Assembly: GCA_030158665.1 (NCBI GenBank)
Contig: JAOASM010000030.1
Coordinates: 1-38,480, forward strand
Direction: 5' to 3'
Origin: Sediminibacterium sp.
GTDB lineage: Bacteria; Bacteroidota; Bacteroidia; Chitinophagales; Chitinophagaceae
DNA length: 38,480 bases
Below the pieces are notes generated by a model that saw only the letters and a program-made list of their open reading frames with translations, ran no database searches and was not told the DNA's origin. A program made the translations under genes and the position numbers. Numbering within the stretch: the first letter of the stretch is position 1; every line of letters begins with the position of its first letter. Below are positions 28,823 to 37,561 of this stretch, one piece after another.

Positions 28823-30068
28823 TGTAATCCTATTTTCGGTTCTTGGAATTGCAACCATATCTGCCCAAGATACCGCACAACAAATCAACTTGTTAACTAA
28901 GAATGACCCAAGTCAATACAAGAAGCCCTATGTGATATTGATTTCTGCGGACGGATTTAGAGCTGATTTTACAGAAAAATATGAAGCTAGTTTTTTACAA
29001 ACGATTAGCAAAAAAGGGGTTCGTGCAAAATTCATGCAACCATCTTATCCTTCTGTGACTTTCCCAAATCACTATACCATCGTGACAGGATTGTATCCTT
29101 CACATCATGGATTGGTGGACAATACTTATATAGATGTTGCTACTGGCAAACAATATAGTATGGGAAATAAAAAAATGGTATCAGAAGGAAAGTGGTACGG
29201 CGGAACTCCCTTATGGGTTTTAGCGGAGCAACAAAAAATGATTTCTGCAAGCTTTTTCTGGGTCGCATCAGAAGCTGATATTCAAGGCATCAAACCTACC
29301 TATCATTACATTTATAACGAACAAACAACAATAGGTAAAAGAATTCAAACAGTAAAAGATTGGTTGAGCTTACCAGAGGAAAGAAGGCCACATTTAATCA
29401 CCTTATATTTTCCAGATGTAGACCATGATGCACATACCTATGGACCAGAAGATCCTAGAGTAAAAAAATCAGTTCAGTTTGTTGATAGTAGTATCAATGC
29501 CCTACAAAAAGCATTGGCTCCATTGAATTTACCCATCAATTATGTTTTTGTTTCGGATCATGGTATGACCACGGTGGATGTAGACAATACCATTGGCTTG
29601 CCCTCTTCAGTAGATAAGAACGATTTCAATGTGCCTTGGGGAGATGCCCTATTACACTTATATGCAAAAGATACTAGTAAAATAGAATCTACCTATCAAG
29701 CTTTAAAACAAGACAATCGTTTCACAACTTACAAATTAGATGAAACTCCCGACTACTGGCATTATAAAAAATCAGATGATTGGCATAACCGACTGGGCGA
29801 TTTAATTTTAGTACCCAAATCAATTCATCAAGTTTTTAATCTTGGTACGCGCAAACCTACACCTGGCAAACACGGATTTGACAACAAGGAAGTAGAAATG
29901 AGAGCGAGTTTTATGGCCTGGGGACCTGCCTTTAAAAAAGGATTGTTGATTGAAGGTTTTGAGAATGTGCATGTCTATCCTCTTGTAGCAAATATTCTTG
30001 GCTTAAAAGTGGATGAACAAAAAATAGATGGAAAATTTGAAGTATTGAGTGCCACTTTAAAAAAATAA
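28794..30068 (+). CDS. Secreted type I phosphodiesterase/nucleotide pyrophosphatase
   Basis: The 424-residue protein has a signal peptide (hydrophobic 9-22, ISAQ) and belongs to the alkaline-phosphatase superfamily NPP group. Catalytic features are visible: metal ligand Asp53 in SADGFR, nucleophile Thr89 in SVTFPNHYT, PDVDHDAHTYGP and SDHGM metal ligands, and GKHGFDN near the C terminus. NPPs cleave nucleotide pyrophosphates or phosphodiesters, releasing nucleoside monophosphates; choline-phosphodiesterase activity is an alternative. It starts inside the PAP2 gene, so the two phosphate-releasing enzymes are made together. The stop is 2 bases from that of the opposing FISUMP gene. Confidence 0.92.
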   Translation: MKNLLKKSFSVILFSVLGIATISAQDTAQQINLLTKNDPSQYKKPYVILISADGFRADFTEKYEASFLQTISKKGVRAKFMQPSYPSVTFPNHYTIVTGLYPSHHGLVDNTYIDVATGKQYSMGNKKMVSEGKWYGGTPLWVLAEQQKMISASFFWVASEADIQGIKPTYHYIYNEQTTIGKRIQTVKDWLSLPEERRPHLITLYFPDVDHDAHTYGPEDPRVKKSVQFVDSSINALQKALAPLNLPINYVFVSDHGMTTVDVDNTIGLPSSVDKNDFNVPWGDALLHLYAKDTSKIESTYQALKQDNRFTTYKLDETPDYWHYKKSDDWHNRLGDLILVPKSIHQVFNLGTRKPTPGKHGFDNKEVEMRASFMAWGPAFKKGLLIEGFENVHVYPLVANILGLKVDEQKIDGKFEVLSATLKK

Positions 30069-30070
30069 AA

Positions 30071-30724
30071 CTATTGCTTGATACATCTCACTGAAGCACC
30101 TCCTTTTAATCCAAATTCTGTTGTTTCAGTAAAATTATCGTCATTGTATTTTAAATACCTGACATAATTAGTTGTGCCATTACTAGTGGAAGACCAAAAA
30201 TATCCCCAATTTTCAATATAGGAAGAGGAGCCTGCGTCTCCCATATAACCACCCGGTAGACCTGTGAAACCGGAACTATTGGTAGCACCCGTATTGGGAG
30301 TAATCCAATGCACTGTACCTGCCTCTTTCAATTTTCCTCCAGCAGTTGTAGCACCCAAGAAGGTATTCAAAGTAGTAAAATCTGCCCTGGTTGGCACCCT
30401 AAATCCAATAGGACAAATACCTCTACTGTCATTTACCGCATAGCCATTGTATAATTTACCATAGATTGGATTGTACGTTACATCGTAATTGTAATAACAC
30501 CATGAGGGCAAAACAACAGATCTTGTAAATGCCAAATTAGCCCTTTCAATGGGTGTGCCATCCTGGTAGACATCTGTATCCAAATTGTATTTCATCCATA
30601 CTTGTGTGCCAATTGTAACGGTTTCAGTGTTTGGATTAACAAGGAACCCTTGTGGCATAACTTGTCCTATTCCATGCACTGGAGAAAAAATATAAAGTAG
30701 TAAAACAAGAGCGCTATTTTTCAT
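30071..30724 (-). CDS. Secreted FISUMP-domain protein
   Basis: The ATG at 30724 is preferred because it starts a signal peptide (MKNSALVLLLYIFSPVHGIG), 10 bases after the fibre gene's stop; the frame extends to 30778 inside that gene. The 217-residue product has the Fibrobacter succinogenes major paralogous domain (TIGR02145 type): VTIGTQVWMKYNLDTDVY near the start, an NDSRGICPIGFRVPT centre, FWSSTSNG, and the terminal GASVRCIKQ with its cysteine. These domains occur in secreted and outer-membrane proteins of Bacteroidota, often next to repeat proteins; their molecular role is not established. It probably shares a transcript with the fibre gene. Confidence 0.88.
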   Translation of the reverse strand: MKNSALVLLLYIFSPVHGIGQVMPQGFLVNPNTETVTIGTQVWMKYNLDTDVYQDGTPIERANLAFTRSVVLPSWCYYNYDVTYNPIYGKLYNGYAVNDSRGICPIGFRVPTRADFTTLNTFLGATTAGGKLKEAGTVHWITPNTGATNSSGFTGLPGGYMGDAGSSSYIENWGYFWSSTSNGTTNYVRYLKYNDDNFTETTEFGLKGGASVRCIKQ

Positions 30725-30734
30725 TGCTAATGGA

Positions 30735-33700
30735 TTAGAAATTTTTGACAATGGTTGCATAATAATTTGTTCCGTCATAAATCAATGTCACAATATCTAA
30801 TTTACCCCCTGCATCCGTCATAGTTGGGGCAATGCCACCCGCCCATTTTAAATTGGTATTTGAAGTAAATGTGGCTTCTCTTCCTCCAGTTGCATCTTGA
30901 AGCAATTTGATTAAATAAGTTCCTACAGCAGCATTGGTGAATACAACAGAAGTGGTTGCCGTTTTTAAATTAATCGTAAAGACATTGCCAGTACTTAAAT
31001 CTACACTGGTGCTTGTAGTGGATGCATCCGTCGCAGTAGGCATGGTCAGCTTATATCTTTTGGCAGTGACATCGCTATTAGAAGTAACAGCTGCAAAAAT
31101 TGGCGAACTAGTTGTGGACACTTCTTGTCCAATTTGAATGGTATTGCCTGTTTGAATCGTTACCCCAGTACCTGCAATGATGGTTGCTTGTTTGCTATTA
31201 AAAATATTCCAATCTGTACTTGACAAATAACCATTTGCATTGGTTGTGGCAACTGGTATAGAAATGGTGTTAGTTGATCTTGCAATAGGTGAACTGAAAG
31301 TTAAGGGGGATTCATAATCCGTTCCAGCAATGGCAGCAGCAACTAGTCCTGATCCATTGGCTTTTAAAATACCATTCACTGCGCCAGCACCTCCGTAGCT
31401 AGAACCAATCACATTGGCATTCCAAGTTCCTGATCCGATGGTACCCAACGTAGTGATTGATGTGGCTCCAATAGTTGGTAAAGCCCCTATGCTATTGTAT
31501 GAAATAACCAATGCACTTGATCCATTAAAATTCGCTGAAGATGCAGCACCTGTTCCACTTGAATTAAATGTAATTGTATTTGTAGTTGATGCCGGAATGG
31601 TGATATCAGCCGTGCCATTAAAACTCACACCGTTAATTGACCTTGCATTGAGTAACGAAGTCGAAGTGGCTGCATTACCTGTTGTATTTTGATTTAGCAA
31701 AGGAATATCAGCCGCCATTATAGTTCTAAAAACAGGCACCCCATTGGATGCAGATGGAGCTGCATAAAAATATTTGCTTGTTTGACTGGTAAAAGGTGTT
31801 ACATAATCAACTCCCGCTATTGCTGCTGCAACCACACCGGATCCATTTGCTTTCATCATACCGTTAACCATACCAGCTCCACCATGATTGGCATCAATGA
31901 TAGATCCCTCCCAAACTCCAGTACTAATTGTACCTAGGTTAGTGATATTACTAGAACCAGCTGCTGGGGCTGCTCCAATTGAATTATAGGAGATTGTTTT
32001 AGCAGCAGTACCATCAAAGCTTACCGGACTAGCTTGCCCAGACCCACTCGCATTAAAACTAATTGCATTGGCAATGGCAGATGCGATAGTAATATCAGCA
32101 GATCCATCAAATGCCACACCATTGATATTTTTTGTTGCAGCAAGTTTTGTTGCAGTTGCTGCATTACCTGTAGTACTTTGATTAAGTGTTGGGATATCAT
32201 TTGCAACAATTGTTCTAAAAGTTGGACTTGCATTCACACCTGAACTCGGCCCTGCAAAAAAACTATTCGCAGTTTGACTAGCAAATGCACCAAGTTTACT
32301 ATTAAATGTATTCCAATCGGTAGCAGTTAAATAGCCGCCATTACTGATAGTTGCGGCTGGCAAAGACATGACGCCATTCACACTTGAATAAGATAAAGGA
32401 CTAGCAGCTGAAATAGCAGATCTTGCCCTAGCTTCCGTAAAATATAAATTCGTATTCTCTCCAATATTAAATGTAGAGAGCGTGATACTTCCAGTTGTCA
32501 ATCCATTCACAGAACTAATTGCAGCAGGCATTAGTAATTCAAGCCAATTGGCTAAAACTGATGGATCATTCGCACTCAAGACATAATTTTTACTGTTATC
32601 AGTTCGTATAGCAATACTTCCAACCACCGCAGTTGAAAGCGCAAGCATTTGGGATTGATTATTGACAACATAACCACTTGCAAAAGAAATAGCAGGAATT
32701 TGTGAAGTAGGAATTTTACCTAAGCCATCCAAAGTAGCAACTCCATTTTGTACCCCTAATAAATTGCTATTAATTTTATTATTAAAATTAGACCAATCAC
32801 TTGTACTTAAATAGCCACTATTGATATTATTTGCTTGTGGTATTGACACCGTTGTTGAATTGATTGAAAGTGGACTTGAAAAAGTCAAGGGCAATTGATA
32901 ATCTGTTCCTGCAATTGCTTGATCAACTTTACCAGTACCATCCGCTTTTAAAATGCCATTGATGTTTCCTGCGCCTCCATGGTCTTGACCAATTACTGTT
33001 GCAGACCAAGTTCCAGTTACAATTGTTCCTAATGTAGTCAAATTAGAAGATCCATTTGCTGGCGCTGCGCCAATCGTATTGTAAGAGATGGTACTTGCAG
33101 ATGCCCCATTAAAGCTAGTACCAGAAGTTGATCCTGACCCATTATTATTAAAGGTTATCGCATTGGTTGTATTGGCACTGATAGTGATATCTGAAGTGCC
33201 AGCAAAACTAATGCCATTAATATTTCGAGCTGTTTCAAATGCAGTAGCAGTGGCTGCATTACCTGATGTATTTTGGTTTAGTATGGGTAGATCAGATGCT
33301 ACAATGGATCTAAATATTGGATTGCCATTGGCGAGGTTGGGTGCCGCATAAAACTGTTTCGCAGTTTGCGACCCAAAAGGAGGCAGATAATCTGTGCCAC
33401 TGACTGCTGCAGAAACAATACCCGAACCATTTGCCTTCAATAAACCGAGATTACTACCAGCACCTCCATAATTGGCGCCAATAATATTTGCGGCCCAAGT
33501 ACCCGTATTGATACTACCCACAGTTGTTATGGAAGAAGATCCATTTGCAGGCGCTGCACCAATCGTATTATAAGACACTTGTTTTGCTAAAGCTCCATTG
33601 AAACTGCCGCCTGGACTCATACCCAATCCGTCATCACTAAAACCAATTTGATTGTTTGTATTTGCCTGAATAACTATATCTGTAGCGCCATCAAAAGGGA

Positions 33701-35354
33701 TGCCATTAATATTTATACTGGAGGCGAATTTTGTGGCAGTTGCAGCATTACCAGAAGTATTTGAAGCGTGATTGGGTATATCGGCGGAAACTAAATTTCT
33801 AAAACTGGCAGCACCTACCCCTCCACTACTTGGGCCAGCAAAAACGGCATTGGCATTGGTATTACCAGCCAATCCTGCGATGGTGTAATTAGGAATATTA
33901 ATCGTTTGAGCACTTACGGAAGCTACACCAGAATTACCAGTTGTTGTAATTGCATTCAAATTATTGGTGTAAGCCGATTGAAAATGATCATAATCCGATT
34001 TGCTAATTAAACCTGCGGTGACAGATCCCGCACTGGCTAAAGGAATATTCAGCGTATGCGTTGTTCCCACACTACTCCAATTGGGAAGTAAACCTGTATT
34101 GCCAGGAGTGGCCAAAGTTTGAACCTGTCCAGTTAGACCATTGAAACTATATAATTGAGCATGATTGGTCACATTTTCCAGCCCTACTTTTGCAGGATGA
34201 ATACCTGTTGCAATTTTTGCATCCGTAATGGCACCGTCCAATATTTTTGATGTAGTAATTGCATTGTTTGCAATTGTGGGCAATAAGGCAGTCCCAGTTA
34301 AATCACCATCTAATTTAAGGATCCCTTTTGTATTGATATTGGCATCAGGCGCACCAGCTATTAAAGCACCATCAATGTAGTCTTTAGTTGCTTTTACCGA
34401 TGGATATTTTTGATTGTTATAATCCTGTAATAAATTTAAATTAACTGATTTATTAGATAAACTTTCTTTTAGATCAATTCTATCAGAAAGAAAAATGGTA
34501 TCCCTACTTAATAAATTATTATTAATTCTATTTGATATCGAAACGGTATCAGTAATTTTTAATCTTTCATTAATACGCTGGGATAAATAAACCGTGTCTT
34601 TTAACTTTAATCGATCATTGATGCGTTCAGATAAATAAATAGTATCCGCCAGTTTTAAGCTTTTTTCAATTCTTTCAGAAAGTGAAACTGTGTCAAATGA
34701 AATGGATTGAAGTTGACTAGGCGTTACATAAGACTTCGTGCTATCAGCTTTATCCAGCTTTTTGTCTATCGCAAAATTAATTAAGTTGGCATCTGCATAA
34801 TTTCCTTTTTTAGCATAACTTAATAACATAGAGGCTGTATCAGACAGGTTCAATTTAGCTTTAACTTGGTTACTTATGAAAGTGGTATCAAATGACGACT
34901 TTTGTTCCCCAATTAAATTAAAAGCATAAGGCACAACGCCAAAAATAGTGGTGCCTAAATCAATCCATTCTTTGTTATAATCCCATTGCAATGAAGGCGA
35001 AATGGGCGTAATGGATATTTTAAGATTTAAATAATGTATTCCAGAAGCCCAATCAATATCTTTAATATTCTTGTTCAATCCATCTAAAAAAATGCCTTTA
35101 CCGATAGCAATATTAAAAACACCCGTTGGATCCGTTTGAACTTGGTGTGATTCAGCGTGTAAAACTAAACCATCAGTTGAATTATTTAATATAGTTGCTT
35201 TTACATATATGTTTCTATTATTTAATGGATTATTCGCATGGTCTCTCGCAATAGCTTGAAAAAATATTCCAGCATTGGACTGTTGTGCTTTAAGGCTGTT
35301 TGATGCGTATAAGGAAAATAAAAAAACCAGTAGAATGATAATTTTTGTATGCAT
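30735..35354 (-). CDS. Large secreted tail-fibre-like repeat protein
   Basis: The 1539-residue protein has a signal peptide (hydrophobic 4-20, LKAQQ) and an N-terminal domain (about 25-150) of the 'FFQAIARDHANNPLNN...GVFNIAIGKG' type common at the start of exported Bacteroidota proteins. Five 16-residue tandem repeats (221-300; pattern DT[VI]x[LI]SxRI) come next. Then come long repeats of about 163 residues starting GNAATxT at 535, 698, 1063 and 1226, and three GYL-x-x-x-DW-x-x-FN-x-K modules (ending about 860, 1020 and 1388) like those in phage tail fibres. The C terminus (about 1430-1539) is a beta-rich LKWAGGIAPTMTDAGGKLDIVTLIYDGTNYYAT domain also seen in tail proteins. No Por/T9SS sorting domain is apparent. 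It is probably a surface or secreted fibre; the target is unknown. Confidence 0.9.
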   Translation of the reverse strand: MHTKIIILLVFLFSLYASNSLKAQQSNAGIFFQAIARDHANNPLNNRNIYVKATILNNSTDGLVLHAESHQVQTDPTGVFNIAIGKGIFLDGLNKNIKDIDWASGIHYLNLKISITPISPSLQWDYNKEWIDLGTTIFGVVPYAFNLIGEQKSSFDTTFISNQVKAKLNLSDTASMLLSYAKKGNYADANLINFAIDKKLDKADSTKSYVTPSQLQSISFDTVSLSERIEKSLKLADTIYLSERINDRLKLKDTVYLSQRINERLKITDTVSISNRINNNLLSRDTIFLSDRIDLKESLSNKSVNLNLLQDYNNQKYPSVKATKDYIDGALIAGAPDANINTKGILKLDGDLTGTALLPTIANNAITTSKILDGAITDAKIATGIHPAKVGLENVTNHAQLYSFNGLTGQVQTLATPGNTGLLPNWSSVGTTHTLNIPLASAGSVTAGLISKSDYDHFQSAYTNNLNAITTTGNSGVASVSAQTINIPNYTIAGLAGNTNANAVFAGPSSGGVGAASFRNLVSADIPNHASNTSGNAATATKFASSININGIPFDGATDIVIQANTNNQIGFSDDGLGMSPGGSFNGALAKQVSYNTIGAAPANGSSSITTVGSINTGTWAANIIGANYGGAGSNLGLLKANGSGIVSAAVSGTDYLPPFGSQTAKQFYAAPNLANGNPIFRSIVASDLPILNQNTSGNAATATAFETARNINGISFAGTSDITISANTTNAITFNNNGSGSTSGTSFNGASASTISYNTIGAAPANGSSNLTTLGTIVTGTWSATVIGQDHGGAGNINGILKADGTGKVDQAIAGTDYQLPLTFSSPLSINSTTVSIPQANNINSGYLSTSDWSNFNNKINSNLLGVQNGVATLDGLGKIPTSQIPAISFASGYVVNNQSQMLALSTAVVGSIAIRTDNSKNYVLSANDPSVLANWLELLMPAAISSVNGLTTGSITLSTFNIGENTNLYFTEARARSAISAASPLSYSSVNGVMSLPAATISNGGYLTATDWNTFNSKLGAFASQTANSFFAGPSSGVNASPTFRTIVANDIPTLNQSTTGNAATATKLAATKNINGVAFDGSADITIASAIANAISFNASGSGQASPVSFDGTAAKTISYNSIGAAPAAGSSNITNLGTISTGVWEGSIIDANHGGAGMVNGMMKANGSGVVAAAIAGVDYVTPFTSQTSKYFYAAPSASNGVPVFRTIMAADIPLLNQNTTGNAATSTSLLNARSINGVSFNGTADITIPASTTNTITFNSSGTGAASSANFNGSSALVISYNSIGALPTIGATSITTLGTIGSGTWNANVIGSSYGGAGAVNGILKANGSGLVAAAIAGTDYESPLTFSSPIARSTNTISIPVATTNANGYLSSTDWNIFNSKQATIIAGTGVTIQTGNTIQIGQEVSTTSSPIFAAVTSNSDVTAKRYKLTMPTATDASTTSTSVDLSTGNVFTINLKTATTSVVFTNAAVGTYLIKLLQDATGGREATFTSNTNLKWAGGIAPTMTDAGGKLDIVTLIYDGTNYYATIVKNF
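31191..32168 (-). repeat. Pair of ~163-residue repeats (units C and D) in fibre gene
   Basis: Residues 1063-1225 and 1226-1388 are tandem copies with shared landmarks GNAATxT, INGVxF, ISYNSIGAxP, GGAG and GSGxVAAAIAG. Unit D ends in a DWNIFNSK module. The pair mirrors units A and B. Confidence 0.8.
32775..33752 (-). repeat. Pair of ~163-residue repeats (units A and B) in fibre gene
   Basis: Residues 535-697 and 698-860 are tandem copies of the same unit as C and D, with the landmarks GNAATAT, INGIxF, SYNTIGAAPANGSS and GGAG. Unit B ends in a DWSNFNNK module, as D does. Confidence 0.8.
34455..34694 (-). repeat. Five 48-base tandem repeats encoding 16-residue units
   Basis: Residues 221-300 of the fibre protein consist of five units starting DTVSLSERI, DTIYLSERI, DTVYLSQRI, DTVSISNRI and DTIFLSDRI. 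Units 1-3 are closest; 4 and 5 have diverged. The 16-residue period is kept without indels. Confidence 0.88.
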
Positions 35355-35419
35355 AGGGAGGATTGTGAGGTATTGTATACCAAAGGAGCAAATAAACTAC
35401 AAAAGCCGCATTGTAGACA

Positions 35420-35435
35420 TGAGTCATATGCCTCA
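35420..35435. promoter_or_regulatory. Candidate operator palindrome upstream of fibre gene
   Basis: TGAGTCATATGCCTCA is a 16-base palindrome with one mismatched pair, centred on CATATG, 66 bases before the fibre gene's start. The 11-base part TATGCCTCAAT (35427-35437) recurs inverted at 38206-38216. Binding by the neighbouring response regulator is a guess. Confidence 0.4.
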
Positions 35436-35472
35436 ATTTTTATTAGGTATAAATACTGAATATTAAAATATT

Positions 35473-35501
35473 ATTCAATAGGACAAAGGGTTCTATTGAA
35501 T
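35473..35501. promoter_or_regulatory. Strong hairpin in divergent fibre/kinase gap
   Basis: ATTCAATAGGAC (35473-35484) pairs with GTTCTATTGAAT (35490-35501) around a 5-base loop: 12 pairs, one of them G-U in plus-strand RNA. No T-run follows, so it is not a typical terminator. It could be a 5' leader structure of the kinase mRNA or a protein-binding site. Confidence 0.45.
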
Positions 35502-35585
35502 TTAGATGTGAATCAAAAAAAAGGCATTATATCAAGTAACGAATTTATTCGAATTGAAAAGAATACATTTACGCTTGTTAAAAAT

Positions 35586-37559
35586 ATGAAAACAAAACTC
35601 CTCCTATTTTTCTTCTTACAATTAAGCTTTTTTGCTCAAGCATCTCATCATGATTTTGAAGATGTAAACGATGCCTCAATTGTTTACGAAATTGATTCTG
35701 CAAATAAAGTAGCAAATAGACTAATTGAACTATGGTATAATGGCAATGGCAATACTAAATTAAAAGTAAATAGATATGATATATATCCTGCTGCAATATG
35801 GACAAATTTATTAGAAAATGCATATGAAGTAGCCATTTCAAATAATTCAAAAAATATCATTTTTGAACTAAAAATGATATTAGGTGCTGTATACCACGAT
35901 CAAACTAAATTCGAAAAAGCACTTCCATTATTAGAAGAAGTCTATGAGCTTAAAAGTAAATTAAGCAAATACCGATATGAGCAAATTTTAATTAAATTAG
36001 AAGAAGAATATCGAGCATTCAATTACATTGAAAAAGCGATTGACATAAGAAGAGAGAGAATTAAAAATAAATTCATCAATACTTATTGGGAAATCTATAG
36101 AGACTGTGGTTTAATTGAAGCTGCTAAAAAAGACTTCATTCAATTTGAACCTATCCCACCGAAAGAAACCGAAAATAGGCTTCATTATTATACAAATCTT
36201 GGAGAGTTATACTTTACATTAAATCAATATGATAGTGCAAAAATTGCATTTACAAAAGGAATAAACGAAGCAAAAGATTTATTAAAAAACAAAAACATTG
36301 GACAAAAAATTAGATTGCAAAATTTGAATTTTTGGCTTGGCTGCTTAACTGGCAATGCAGCTAAATGCGATATTGCTAGAGGGATTTACATAAATGTGTT
36401 GCCTGATCTCTATTTTGATATTAAAATGAGCAAAAATGATATTGATAATAAAATGGATAAAATGATTTTATTATCTGATTACTTAATTCATAATAAACAA
36501 TATAAATCAGCTAAGAAATATATAGATAGTGCTTCAAATTATATGGTTGGCAGGACAATTAAACAAATACGACTCAACTTATACAATACAAAATCAAAAT
36601 ACTTTAAAGCGATTGGGCAAATAGACTCCGCATTATATTATGTTGAGTTATACAATGAATATAATAGGACACTGTATGCAAATTTGCAAAAAAATCAGTC
36701 TGTATTACTATTGGCTGAATTAGAAATTTCAAATAGACGATCAGAGCTCATCGAGAGTCAAGAAAGTAATCTAAAATATATAGTTGAGTCTAAAACACAG
36801 AAACAACAACTATTAATATCCCTTTTTTCAATTTGTATTATTCTAGCCTTCATGTTAGGGCTGTATTTGAATAATAAACAGAAATTAAAAAATAAAAAGC
36901 AAATCGAAGCGCAAAATGTCTCCTTATTAGAAAATAGCAAGAAAATAACCCTTCAGAATGAAAAAAATGAAATGTTATTAAAGGAATTACACCATCGCGT
37001 TAAAAATAACTTACAGGTAATGTACAGCTTACTAAATCTTCAAAAAAGAAGAAATAAAGCAATAGAAACAAAGGATTTATTATCCTCAGTTCAAAACAGG
37101 ATTCAGACGATGGCCTTAGTGCACGAAAACTTATACAAATCATCCTCATTTGACTATATTGAATTAAGTAGTTATATCAAAACACTAGTCAATCATTTGC
37201 AGTCTATCAATAAAGCAGAAGACAAAAATATCGAAGTTCATTTTGATATACAAGCCAGATTAGAACTTCCTATTGAACAAGTAATATCCATAGGATTGAT
37301 AGTAAATGAGGCTATTTCTAATGCTTACAAATATGCCTTCAAGGGAAGATCCTCTGGTAAAATAGACTTACACATTGAAGAACGTAATGAACACATACAT
37401 ATTGAAATACAAGATGACGGTCCAGGCTTTAACGACGTTGATGTGAAAGAATCAAGCTTAGGCATCAAGTTAATTCATATCATGTCAGCTCAATTAAATG
37501 CCAATTATGCTATGATAAAAGACCACGGGATACTTCATAAAATTGATTTTAAAATATAA
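35586..37559 (+). CDS. Membrane sensor histidine kinase, HisKA_2 type
   Basis: The ATG at 35586 starts a signal peptide (MKTKLLLFFFLQLSFFAQAS) and gives 657 residues; an in-frame TTG at 35496 would bury it. The region to about 400 is helical and resembles TPR-like repeats (for example KALPLLEEVYELKSKL and LGELYFTLNQYDSAKIAFTKG), followed by one membrane segment at about 407-428. The phospho-acceptor box LHHRVKNNLQ has His469/His470 in the HisKA_2 family context. The ATPase domain has the N box EAISNAYKYAF and G box DDGPGF. The sensory part should be periplasmic. The regulator gene starts 2 bases after its stop, so they form a two-component operon, divergent from the fibre gene. The stimulus is unknown. 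Confidence 0.9.
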   Translation: MKTKLLLFFFLQLSFFAQASHHDFEDVNDASIVYEIDSANKVANRLIELWYNGNGNTKLKVNRYDIYPAAIWTNLLENAYEVAISNNSKNIIFELKMILGAVYHDQTKFEKALPLLEEVYELKSKLSKYRYEQILIKLEEEYRAFNYIEKAIDIRRERIKNKFINTYWEIYRDCGLIEAAKKDFIQFEPIPPKETENRLHYYTNLGELYFTLNQYDSAKIAFTKGINEAKDLLKNKNIGQKIRLQNLNFWLGCLTGNAAKCDIARGIYINVLPDLYFDIKMSKNDIDNKMDKMILLSDYLIHNKQYKSAKKYIDSASNYMVGRTIKQIRLNLYNTKSKYFKAIGQIDSALYYVELYNEYNRTLYANLQKNQSVLLLAELEISNRRSELIESQESNLKYIVESKTQKQQLLISLFSICIILAFMLGLYLNNKQKLKNKKQIEAQNVSLLENSKKITLQNEKNEMLLKELHHRVKNNLQVMYSLLNLQKRRNKAIETKDLLSSVQNRIQTMALVHENLYKSSSFDYIELSSYIKTLVNHLQSINKAEDKNIEVHFDIQARLELPIEQVISIGLIVNEAISNAYKYAFKGRSSGKIDLHIEERNEHIHIEIQDDGPGFNDVDVKESSLGIKLIHIMSAQLNANYAMIKDHGILHKIDFKI

Positions 37560-37561
37560 AT

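Noticed and set aside
31414..33351. Plus-strand and alternative-frame open frames within the fibre gene
   Set aside because: They arise from the repetitive Ala/Thr/Ser/Asn-rich coding sequence; the minus-strand frame is continuous over 1539 codons.
34455..34694. CRISPR-like array from the 48-base period
   Set aside because: The repeats are contiguous without spacers, diverged, and keep a reading frame; they encode protein repeats.
30735..35354. Prophage or tail-fibre module
   Set aside because: No capsid, terminase, integrase, baseplate or lysis genes are nearby, and the protein has a host-type signal peptide and N-terminal domain.
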